A stretch of DNA of 64,000 nt from Aquabacterium olei (GTDB lineage: Bacteria; Pseudomonadota; Gammaproteobacteria; Burkholderiales; Burkholderiaceae_C): NCBI RefSeq assembly GCF_003100395.1, contig NZ_CP029210.1, forward strand, positions 992,001 to 1,056,000. The letters are read 5' to 3'. The first letter of the stretch is position 1. Every line of letters starts with the position of its first letter. Both the position numbers and the translations under genes were made by a program. The notes under the pieces are model-generated. The model ran no database searches. It saw only the letters and a program-made list of their open reading frames with translations, and was not told the origin of the DNA. Positions 45,766-54,500 of this stretch are shown here, in pieces.

Positions 45766-47547
45766 CTAATTGTTGCCGGCACTGTAGCCGGTCAGACATC
45801 GCCTCAGGGATTCGAGGGTATCCGCTTCGCGCAGCGGTTTGTCGGTCCGCCAGCGCAGGATCCGGGGAAAGCGCACGGCCAGACCGCTCTTGTGGCGCGG
45901 GCTGGGTGCGATCCCCTCGAAGCCCAGCTCGAACACCAGCGAGGGCCGCACCGCCCGCACCGGCCCGAACTTCTGCAGCGTCGTCTGGCGGATCACCTTG
46001 TCGACCTGCGTGATCTCGGCATCCGTCAGCCCGGAGTAGGCCTTGGCAAAGGTCACCAGCTGCAGCCCTTCGGGATCCGGGGGCTGCCCGGCCGAGATGG
46101 CATCGAGCACGGCCAGGACTTCGGCGTCGTCGCGCGGGGGGCGGTTCCACACGGCAAACGTGTAGTCGGTGTACAGGCTGGCCCGGCGACCGTGGCCGGC
46201 CTGCGCATAGATCAGCACGGCATCGACCGTCATCGGCTCGGTCTTCCACTTCCACCAGATGCCCTCGCTGCGCGTGCGGCCCACGCCATAGCAGGCGGCG
46301 TGGTGCTTGAGCATGAAGCCCTCGACACCGAGTTCGCGTGCCTGCTGGCGCAGGGTGGCCAGCTCGGCCCACGGCAGCGGCTTTTCCGGCCGGCTCGGCA
46401 GTGGCGACAAAACGAGGTCGCGCAGCGCCGTGCGGTGCGCTTCCAACAGCTGGCGTCGCAGCCGTTGCGGTTGACGCCGCAGATCCTGATGCGCCCAAGC
46501 CAGCAGGTCGTAGGCGATGAACGCGCACGGCACCTTCTGCAGCCAGGCAGCCGTCAGCTTCTGACGCGTGATGCGCTGCTGCAGTTGGGCAAACGGGGCC
46601 GGTGAAAAGGGCAGATCCAGCCCGGGTGAAGGCTCGTCACGGATGGCGAGAATCTCGCCATCGAGCACCGTGCCATCCGGCCAGTGCTGCGCGAGCGCCA
46701 CCAGATCGGGAAAGCGCTCGGTGATCAGCTCCTCGCCTCGTGACCAGATGCCGACCTGGCCATCGCGGCGCACGATCTGCGCGCGGATGCCATCGAACTT
46801 CCATTCGACGAGCCAGTCGGCTGGTGGGCCCAGCACGGTCTCGTGCGCGCCACCCGGCGCATCGGCCTCTTCCAGTGGGTGGGCCAGAAAGAAGGGATAG
46901 GGCTGGGTACCCTGGGGTTCATCGGCATCCCCGTCCAGGGGCGCGATGAGCCGCGCATACGCGTCGGCATCGGGGGCATGGCGGGCATCGGTGTAGCCCA
47001 TCAGGCGCTGGGCCACCACCGTGGTGGGCAGTCCGGCGTGCTCGGCCAGCGATCGGATCACCAGCTGCTTGCTCACGCCCACGCGCCAGCCCCCACCAAT
47101 CAGCTTGACCAGCACGAAGCGCTGCGCCCAGTCGAGCGGGGCCATCCACGCGCGCAAGGCCACGTGTTGCGCCTCGATCGGCTGGCCGCGCAATGGCAGC
47201 AGCCGTTCCTGAAGCCAACGGTGCAAGGGCAGGGCGGTGGCCTCCCGCGTCTCGAGGGTCTCGGCCTGCGTGTGCGGCAGCAGATGGGCAATGGTCTCCG
47301 CGAGATCGCCCACCGCCTGGTACGAGACCTCGAACAGCCACTCGTCGATGCCAGCTGCCTCAGCGGCCCACCGGCGCAGCTCGGTGGTGTTGATGGCCCG
47401 CCGGGGCCGGCCGCCCGACAGAAAGTACACCGCCCATGCGGCGTCCTGCGGCCCGGCATCCCGCCAGTAGCGCAGCAACGACGCCACCTTGTCGCGGGTG
47501 GCGGTGCTGGCGTCCAGTTCGGTGTAGAGCTGCGCGAATCGCTGCAT
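45766..47547 (-). CDS. ATP-dependent DNA ligase
   Basis: A 593-residue ligase. Helical N-terminal DNA-binding domain (residues 1-200) followed by the nucleotidyltransferase core with adenylated Lys250 in EWKFDGIRAQ. Motif III-type TVLDGEILA, motif IV EGFMLKH and motif V WWKWKTEPMTVDAVL are in order, and an OB-fold with the C-terminal VRFPRILRWRTDKP follows. It resembles the bacterial ligases that often sit with an Lhr-type helicase and a nuclease, but here it stands alone. The replicative NAD-ligase is presumably elsewhere; this one is likely for repair. Confidence 0.92.
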   Translation of the reverse strand: MQRFAQLYTELDASTATRDKVASLLRYWRDAGPQDAAWAVYFLSGGRPRRAINTTELRRWAAEAAGIDEWLFEVSYQAVGDLAETIAHLLPHTQAETLETREATALPLHRWLQERLLPLRGQPIEAQHVALRAWMAPLDWAQRFVLVKLIGGGWRVGVSKQLVIRSLAEHAGLPTTVVAQRLMGYTDARHAPDADAYARLIAPLDGDADEPQGTQPYPFFLAHPLEEADAPGGAHETVLGPPADWLVEWKFDGIRAQIVRRDGQVGIWSRGEELITERFPDLVALAQHWPDGTVLDGEILAIRDEPSPGLDLPFSPAPFAQLQQRITRQKLTAAWLQKVPCAFIAYDLLAWAHQDLRRQPQRLRRQLLEAHRTALRDLVLSPLPSRPEKPLPWAELATLRQQARELGVEGFMLKHHAACYGVGRTRSEGIWWKWKTEPMTVDAVLIYAQAGHGRRASLYTDYTFAVWNRPPRDDAEVLAVLDAISAGQPPDPEGLQLVTFAKAYSGLTDAEITQVDKVIRQTTLQKFGPVRAVRPSLVFELGFEGIAPSPRHKSGLAVRFPRILRWRTDKPLREADTLESLRRCLTGYSAGNN

Positions 47548-47582
47548 AGCAGCAGCCTAGCATCGCGCAGCGCCGGGGCCGC

Positions 47583-48500
47583 TCAGTCTGCGTGGCAGAC
47601 CGGGTCTCGCGGGTGCTGCACGCAGTAGCGCGCGCGGCAGGTGGCACCCTGGGCGCCGGTCAGCGCCTTGCACGTTGCCCAGTCTGCTGCGGCCACCGTC
47701 GTGCCCGCACCCGGGGCGGCCTGGCGGGGGCGGGTGTGCGTCATCAGGGCCTGTACCAGCGCGACGTCGTCGGCACCCGGTCGGTTGGCGCGGGGGGCCG
47801 AAGCCGTGCGCTCTGCATGCCGCCCGCGCTCGGAGCGTTCCGCCCGCGCGATGTCCGTCCGGGGGGGCTTGCCCGGCTGGTGGGCCTTCGTGGCCTGAGC
47901 ATCTGCCGGGGCGTCGGTCGATGCCACGAGCGGGGCGGGCGACGGCTGGCCTCGGGTTTGCTCGCTTCCCGAGGTCGACGCGTTGCTCGGTGCCGCCGCC
48001 ACGGCACTCGCGGCTGCGGCCGTCTGGGGCGAGCCCGCAGTCGGATCGGGAGCGACGTTCTCGATGCGTGCAGCCGGGGCCGGGGCGGTCAGGGCAGCCA
48101 GCGGCCCGCCCGATCCCGGTGCCTTGGGCGTCGCACTGTGCGCCGCGGAGGCCACAGCTGCGGGCGCCGACGCCACGTTGGTGTGGGGGGCCGCCGCCCA
48201 CCGCGAAGCCTCGGGATTGCCTTCCTGGACCACCATCGAGAACGTGGCCAGCAAGGCCAGCGCGCCACCCGCCATCAGCACGACGGCGGCTCGCTTCTGC
48301 CACCGGGCACGGTGTTGCGGTTGCCGGCGTCGCGTGGAGGGGGCCCCCCGTGCGGGCTGGCGCGCCGACTCCAGCGTGGACAGCAGCCCCACGGGTGGCT
48401 GTCCGCCTGCAGTGTGTTCAGGGTGGTCGGGGTCCATCCCGGCAAAGAGGCTCGGACGGTCCAGCGATGGACGCGCCGAGGCGCCTGTTTCATGGCTCAC
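47583..48500 (-). CDS. hypothetical membrane-anchored protein
   Basis: A 305-residue protein starting at GTG 48500 with GGGAG 6 bases upstream. One helix (AAVVLMAGGALALLATFSMV, about 71-90) follows a basic, Pro-rich N-terminus. The middle is Ala/Pro/Ser-rich low complexity. A compact C-terminal unit of about 45 residues has three or four Cys (CKALTGAQGATCRARYC, then VCHAD). The bitopic layout puts that unit in the periplasm. I recognise no family; it is divergent from the M15 peptidase of the T6SS region. Confidence 0.6.
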   Translation of the reverse strand: MSHETGASARPSLDRPSLFAGMDPDHPEHTAGGQPPVGLLSTLESARQPARGAPSTRRRQPQHRARWQKRAAVVLMAGGALALLATFSMVVQEGNPEASRWAAAPHTNVASAPAAVASAAHSATPKAPGSGGPLAALTAPAPAARIENVAPDPTAGSPQTAAAASAVAAAPSNASTSGSEQTRGQPSPAPLVASTDAPADAQATKAHQPGKPPRTDIARAERSERGRHAERTASAPRANRPGADDVALVQALMTHTRPRQAAPGAGTTVAAADWATCKALTGAQGATCRARYCVQHPRDPVCHAD

Positions 48501-48530
48501 GCCAGTCTCCCTGATGACTTGTTTATGGTT

Positions 48531-48552
48531 GAATCGCGAGATTCTACGAATC
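48531..48552. repeat. alternating GAATC/GATTC inverted repeats in a divergent promoter gap
   Basis: GAATC (48531-48535), GATTC (48540-48544), GAATC (48548-48552): three copies alternating in orientation, spaced 4 and 3 bases. They sit centrally in the 108-base gap between the divergent genes at 48500 and 48609, a position expected for an operator. Confidence 0.45.
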
Positions 48553-48608
48553 ACATTCCCAGGGACCTGCACCCCCGTTGTGGGGTTGCAAGCAATGGTT
48601 ACAGAACG

Positions 48609-49469
48609 ATGCAGACAGGGTGGCTGTGGGCCGGCTTTGCGCTCGGGTGCGCGGTGCTGGCCGGCGTGGTGTTTCCCGGCTGGTGGTCCGGCCCCTGGCA
48701 GCGGCTCGCGCTGACGTGGCGACGCCGTCACGCGGTGCAGTGGTCCTGGCCGCGCCAGGCCGCCCGGGCGCCGCGCCCCCGCTTGCCCGTCATGGGCGCC
48801 GCGGTACGCCCCTGGTGGCGGCCCGCCTCGTGGCGGACGCCGGCCGCCGTGGTCCTGCTGGTCGCCATGCCAGCCCTGGCCGTGCTCGGCTGGGGCCTGC
48901 GCGGCCCCAGGGTGCTTGACGGCTTCGACGACCGCGCCAGCGTGGCCGATGAACGCATCACGCAGTTGCTGGCAGGCGAACACCTCGTGCCTCCGCCCCC
49001 CTTGCCACCCGAGGTCTTCGCCACCGCCGAAGTCGAAATCGAGCGCCCCATGCTGGCGCTGGCCGACCGCCGTTGGGAGCAGATGGACCAGGACTTCGTG
49101 CAGCGGCTGCTGTGGGTGTTCCGGATCATGAAGGAAGAGCATGGCTACGAGATGGCCTTGCTCGAAGGGTGGCGCAGCCCCGAGCGCCAGAACCAGCTGG
49201 CCGCCAAGGGCGCGCACGTCACGCAGGCCACCGCGGGCCAGAGCTACCACCAGTGGGGCTTGGCCGCCGACTGTGCCTTCCTGCGCAACGGGCGCCTGGT
49301 CATCTCCGAACGCGACCCCTGGGCCATGGAAGGCTATCGCCGATATGGTGAGGTGGCCGAACGGGTCGGCCTCACCTGGGGCGGCCGCTGGCAGATGCTC
49401 GACCTGGGCCACGTGGAGTGGCGCAAGCCCGGCATCCGCGAAGCCATGCGCGCCGCCCGCGGCCGCTGA
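48609..49469 (+). CDS. M15-family peptidoglycan peptidase, membrane anchored (TagX-like)
   Basis: A 286-residue protein with two N-terminal helices (about 5-24 and 78-96) and a C-terminal M15 (VanY/endolysin-type) peptidase domain. Zinc and active-site residues appear in SYHQWGLAADCAF and LGHVEW, and LLEGWRSPERQNQLAAKGA is the family entry motif. It would cut peptide stems of peptidoglycan in the periplasm. A peptidoglycan hydrolase (TagX) is needed for T6SS assembly in Acinetobacter; a similar role here is inferred from the neighbouring PAAR and tssM. Confidence 0.8.
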   Translation: MQTGWLWAGFALGCAVLAGVVFPGWWSGPWQRLALTWRRRHAVQWSWPRQAARAPRPRLPVMGAAVRPWWRPASWRTPAAVVLLVAMPALAVLGWGLRGPRVLDGFDDRASVADERITQLLAGEHLVPPPPLPPEVFATAEVEIERPMLALADRRWEQMDQDFVQRLLWVFRIMKEEHGYEMALLEGWRSPERQNQLAAKGAHVTQATAGQSYHQWGLAADCAFLRNGRLVISERDPWAMEGYRRYGEVAERVGLTWGGRWQMLDLGHVEWRKPGIREAMRAARGR

Positions 49470-49607
49470 AACCCGCTCACACTCGACACAAGCCGTAACA
49501 GGTGACCTGCTTTGGAGGGGGGTGAGTCGCTTCGCTGCGCCCTTAGACTCGCCCCGCGCGGCCCAGGCTGCGCCCATAAAACACAAGCAAGCAGGGAGCG
49601 CGAGGCC

Positions 49608-49877
49608 ATGGGCCGTCCATTCATCGTCCTCGGTGATGTCACCGACCACGGGGGCACCGTGGTGCAGGCGTCGGCCATGACCGACACCCATGGCCGCGGC
49701 ATCGCGCGGGTTGGCGACAAGGTCACCTGCCCGCGCAAGGGGCATGGCGGCACGACCGTCATCGTCACAGGCGATCCCACCATGCTGATCGACGGCATGC
49801 CGGCAGCCCGTCATGGCGACAAGTGCGCCTGTGGCGCCACCCTCATCGCGACACAGGCCGTCTCCACCGACATCTGA
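49608..49877 (+). CDS. PAAR-domain protein (T6SS spike tip)
   Basis: An 89-residue single-domain PAAR protein: MGRPFIVLGDVTDHGGTVVQ, then VGDKVTCPRKGHGGTTVI and the GMPAARHGDKCACGATLI repeat, with the Cys/His set that binds zinc at the tip. It sharpens the VgrG spike and can carry effectors. It has no C-terminal toxin extension. AGGGAG is about 10 bases upstream of ATG 49608. Upstream (49470-49607) there is a CAGGT-G-ACCTG palindrome at 49499-49509. Confidence 0.9.
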   Translation: MGRPFIVLGDVTDHGGTVVQASAMTDTHGRGIARVGDKVTCPRKGHGGTTVIVTGDPTMLIDGMPAARHGDKCACGATLIATQAVSTDI

Positions 49878-49938
49878 GACGCAGCGCGACCGTGGCTGCA
49901 CGCTCCGGTTGCCCGGTCATCTATCAGGCAGTTCAGGC

Positions 49939-51516
49939 ATGACCCAGGTTTGGAAAGTGGCGGGGATGTGGCTGGTGATCGCAGCGGTCATCTGGCTCTT
50001 CTCGATCTGGCAGTGGCAGACCACGGATGCCACCGTGGCCGATCGCGACATCGTGATGCAGTTGCTGGTCCTGCCTGTCATGCTCACAGTCGCGCTGTGG
50101 CTCACCTTGCGGGGCGTTCAGCGCCTGCGGAAAAGTCCGGCCCCGGCGGCGGACCGGGCCGCACCGACGGTGTCCCTGGACGAGCAGCCTGGCTCGGAAG
50201 CCGCTTTGCGGGCCGCCACCACCTGGCTGCTCGCCTCTGCGGTGTCCCTGCGCGCGGGCAGCGATGCCGATGCCGCCTGGGCCACCTTGCAATCGAATCC
50301 CCCTCGTCCGGGCCCGGACGCCACCCTCTTCGACCTGGATGGCATGCCGGTCTTCGCCGCCCGCGTCGAGCAGGTCGATGAACTCCTGGCCTCCGAGCCC
50401 GATGCCGTGCTCAGCCACCCTGACGGGCGCGCTGCGTCGGTCGCCGTGCAGCGCGCCTGGGTGCTGATGCAGTCGGTGCTCCCGCCCCTGCTCGATGCCG
50501 TCAGCCGCCTAATCCCTGATGAAACCCATGGTGGCTCATCCCGTGAGCCTGAAGACGATGCGGCCGCGCCCTCGATGCGCGCGCATCTGTCCGGCGTGGC
50601 CGCGCCGGTGTCGGCGCAGCATCTGGCAATCCAGGAGGCCCGCCGGCCGACGCTCACCGTGCGCCTGGCGCTGCCGGCCCGCTGGTCGGTCGAAGACCAG
50701 GCGCTGTTTGTCCAGGCCCTGCGTGGGCAGTGTGGCGTGCTGCTCGATTGGGCCGAGGCCACCCATGCGCGGGCCCTGCGCTGGCAGACCACGCCGCCGG
50801 AGTCCGTGGATGCCGTGTGGCACGAGGTCGACCAGACCCTTGCCCGGTGGCACCGCGATCCGGCGCCCGAGTTGCTGCTCATGCTCGCCGTCGACAGCGC
50901 CATCGACGCCGACGAAATCGACGGCCTTCAGGCCCGTGGCGAACTGTTCACTGCCCACCATCAGCAGGGCCGCATTCCGGGTGAGGGGGCCGCAGGCCTG
51001 CTGCTGGCGAGCCCCATGTGGCCTCAGCCAGGCGCGCTCGATGTGCCTGCCATACTGCTGGGGCGCCCCCTGCTTGCCCGCCGTGACAAGTCGGCCGATG
51101 CCGTGGGCCGGGCGAGCACCGCCACGCTGCAAGCCTTGCTGGAGGCCGCCGCCACCCGCAGTCCGGCCCCAGCCGACGCGCCGCCCGTCGTGGTGGCCGA
51201 CGCCGATCACCGCGGCAGCCGTGCCGCCGAGCTCTTCGAGTCCGTTCAGGATGCGCTGCCCGCGGTGGATGCTGCCACCGGCGTGGTGCGCCTGGGCGAG
51301 GTGTGTGGCGATCTGGGCGCCGCACGTGGGGTGGCCACCATCGCGCTGGCCCACGCTGCGCTGCGCCAGCAGGCCTCCCCTGATGCAACGACCTACGCCG
51401 TGCTGATGCAGGACAGCCATGAACGGGTCGTCGTGCCGCTGCGTCACGCACCGCCCCCCGTGACGTCCGACGCCAACGCCGACGCCCCGCCCCTATCCGC
51501 GCCCGCCACAGCCTGA
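49939..51516 (+). CDS. T6SS-linked two-helix protein of unknown function
   Basis: A 525-residue protein with two N-terminal membrane helices (WLVIAAVIWLFSIWQW, about 11-27, and LLVLPVMLTVALWLTLRGV, about 38-58). A long cytoplasmic or periplasmic Ala/Asp-rich domain follows, with no motif I recognise; it contains strand-rich stretches such as RPTLTVRLALPARWSVEDQA. It lies 13 bases before tssM, so it is co-expressed with the T6SS membrane-complex gene. A T6SS accessory or assembly role is inference only. Confidence 0.7.
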   Translation: MTQVWKVAGMWLVIAAVIWLFSIWQWQTTDATVADRDIVMQLLVLPVMLTVALWLTLRGVQRLRKSPAPAADRAAPTVSLDEQPGSEAALRAATTWLLASAVSLRAGSDADAAWATLQSNPPRPGPDATLFDLDGMPVFAARVEQVDELLASEPDAVLSHPDGRAASVAVQRAWVLMQSVLPPLLDAVSRLIPDETHGGSSREPEDDAAAPSMRAHLSGVAAPVSAQHLAIQEARRPTLTVRLALPARWSVEDQALFVQALRGQCGVLLDWAEATHARALRWQTTPPESVDAVWHEVDQTLARWHRDPAPELLLMLAVDSAIDADEIDGLQARGELFTAHHQQGRIPGEGAAGLLLASPMWPQPGALDVPAILLGRPLLARRDKSADAVGRASTATLQALLEAAATRSPAPADAPPVVVADADHRGSRAAELFESVQDALPAVDAATGVVRLGEVCGDLGAARGVATIALAHAALRQQASPDATTYAVLMQDSHERVVVPLRHAPPPVTSDANADAPPLSAPATA

Positions 51517-51529
51517 GACGGACCCCCGC

Positions 51530-54500
51530 ATGCAACGAATCTGGACTTTCCTTCTGAACCCCCGCGTCCTCAGTGCGATCGGCGTGGCGGCCCTGGTTGG
51601 CTTACTCCTGCTCGGCGCCGACGCCATGCGCGTGGGCCTGGTGTGGAGTGCGGTGGTGCTCGGCCTGCTGGCTCTGGCGTGGCTGACCGTATGGGGTGTG
51701 CGCCGCTGGCGGGCGCGGCAGGCCGCCCAGGCCCTGGAGCAGGCCATGGGCGCCGAGGCGGACCAGGCCGTGCGCCAGGCGCGACCGGACCAGCAGGACG
51801 AGGTGGCCGCGGTGCGCGAGCGCATGGCCGAGGCCGTGCGCCTCATCAAGTCGTCCAGGCTGGGCGAGACGTCCGGCTCGGCCGCGCTGTACGAGCTGCC
51901 CTGGTACGCCGTGATTGGCAACCCGGCCGCGGGCAAGAGTTCGGCCGTGGTCAAGTCGGGTCTCAAGTTCCCGTTTGCCGACAACACCGAGCAGGTGATC
52001 CAGGGCATCGGCGGCACACGCCATTGCGACTGGTACTTCACCACCGAAGGCATCCTGCTCGACACGGCCGGCCGCTATTCGGTGCACGAGGAGGACCGCA
52101 GCGAGTGGCTGGGGTTTCTGTCGCTGCTCAAGAAGCACAGGCCCATGGCGCCGCTCAATGGCGTCATCATCGCGGTCAGCGTGGCCGAACTGGCCGGCCA
52201 GAAGCCCGAGTTCGCCATCGACCTGGCCATCAAGCTTCGTCAGCGCGTGCAGGAGCTCACCGAGCGGCTCGAGGTCTTTGCACCGGTGTATGTGGTGTTC
52301 ACCAAGGCCGACCTGATCGCCGGCTTCGTCGAGTTCTTCGAAGACCGCGACCGTGCCGAGCGCGACAAGGTGTGGGGCGCGACGCTGGCATACGACACCG
52401 GCACGCGGGGCGATGCCGTGGCCCTGTTCGATCGGCATTTCGACGAGCTGTATGAAGGGTTGAAGGCGGCCTCGGTGGCCCGCATGTCGCTGCACCGTGG
52501 CGAGCAGTTGCCACCGGGCGTGCTGACCTTCCCGCTGGAGTTTGCCGCGCTGAAGCCGGCCCTGCGCACCTTCATCAACACGCTGTTCGAAGAAAACCCC
52601 TACCAATTCCGCCCGATCTTCCGCGGCTTCTACTTCACCAGCGCGGTACAGGAAGGACAGTCCACCAGCCGCGCCAGCGAACGTGTGGCGGCCCAGTTCG
52701 GACTGCAGTTGCAACCGGGCACGTCCGCGGCCGTCTACTCGCAGAGCGGCTTCTTCCTGAAGGAACTCTTCTCGCGCGTGATCTTTGCCGACCGGCAACT
52801 GGTTCAGCAGTACACCAGCCGGCGCAAGCTGCGTCTGCGTTACGCCACCTTCTTCGGCGGCGTGGCGCTGCTCGGCGTGCTGCTGGGTGGCTGGACCTGG
52901 TCCTGGATGGGCAACCGGCAGCTCGTGGCCCATGTGCAGGCCGACATGGCCAAGGCGCAGCGTGTCCAGGAGCGCCGCACCGACCTCGCTTCCCGGCTCG
53001 AAGCGCTCGAGATCCTGCAGGACCGCCTCGAGCAGATGCAGCGCTACCGCGGTACCCGTCCCTGGTCCATCGGATTGGGGCTCTACCAGGGGGATGCCAT
53101 CGAGCGGCGCCTGAAGGAAGAGTATTTCTCGGGCCTGCAGGCGGTCATGCTCAAGCCTTCGGCCGATGCGATGGCCGCCTACCTCAGCGAGGTCAACGCG
53201 AACGCCGCGTCGCTCAAGCCGCTGCAGCGTGTGAACGAGCCCGGCGTCATCCCGGTGGCGGCCACGCCGGCTGCGCCCGATGCGGCCTCACCGTATGCCC
53301 GCGCTTCCAGCACGGACGTGTCCGAGGCCTACAACGCGCTGAAGGCCTACCTGATGCTGGGCGACCGCAGCCGCCTGGAGCCGGGTCACATGAGCGACCA
53401 GCTCACCCGCTTCTGGCGAGGCTGGCTGGACGCCAACCGCGGGGCCATGCCGCGTGAACAGCTGGTGGCCCGTGCCGAGCGCCTGATGTCCTTTGCCATC
53501 GTGCAGATGGCCGACCCGGCCTTCCCGCAGCAGGAACTCAACCTCACGCTGCTGGACCAGACGCGCGACAACCTGCGGCGCGTCATCAAGGGCATGCCTG
53601 CCCGCGAGCGCGTGTACGCGGAGATCAAGGCCCGTGCCGCGATCCGGTATGCCCCGGTCACGGTCGCCCGCTTCGTGGGTGAGGGCGACCGTGCGATCGT
53701 GGCCGGCAGTCACGCGGTCTCGGGGGCCTTCACCCGCGAGGCGTGGGAAGGCCTGGTGCGCGACGCGATCAAGGACGCCGCTCATGGCGAACTGCAGTCC
53801 ACCGACTGGGTGCTCAAGACGGCGGCCTCCGACGACCTCACCCTGGAAGGCAGCCCCGAGCAGGTGCAGAAGGCGCTCACCCAGCTCTACAAGACCGAGT
53901 ACGTGCGTGAGTGGCAGAAGTTCATGCAGGGCATCAACGTTCAGGACTTCGGCGGATTCGAGCAGGCCGTCCTGCACATGAACCGTCTGGGCGACCCCAC
54001 CAATTCCCCGGTCGGCACGCTGTTTCGCACGCTGCACGAGCAGACCGCGTGGGACAACCCCACGGTGGCCAACGAGCAGCTGGCCAAGGCCCGTGCCGGC
54101 TTCATCGACTGGTTCAAGCAGACGGTGCTGGGCATGTCGCGCACACCGGTGCAGGTCAATGTCAACGTGCAGGCCGGTCAGGCCGGTGAGATCCCGATGG
54201 GGCCGGTGGGCCGCGAGTTCGGTGCCGTGGCCCGCATCATGATGGCGCGCGATGGCGGCACGCCGATGATGCAGCAGTACCTGGCATCGCTGTCCAAGCT
54301 GCGCTCGCGCTTCAACCAGATGAAGACCCAGGGGGATCCAGGTCCACTGGCGCGCCAGCTGATGCAGCAGACGCTGGACGGGCAGGGCGAACTGGCCGAG
54401 GCGCTCAAGCTGGTGGACGAGCAGATGCTGACCGGCATGGCCGACTCGCAGCGTGCAGCGTTGCGGCCGTTGCTGGTGCGTCCGCTGATGCAGGCGTTCG

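Noticed and set aside
43753..46605. A 950-codon plus-strand open frame across DUF429, BLUF, folE and ligase genes
   Set aside because: It crosses several well-identified minus-strand genes and is low-complexity in composition, so it is a codon-bias shadow.
47552..47559. A TAGGCT box 6 bases from the DNA ligase ATG, as a third leaderless case
   Set aside because: The box is weak and no -35 element is visible, so it was not listed as a promoter.
49608..49877. PAAR protein as a toxin-carrying effector
   Set aside because: It is only 89 residues with no extension, and the following gene encodes a two-helix membrane protein rather than a toxin with an immunity partner.
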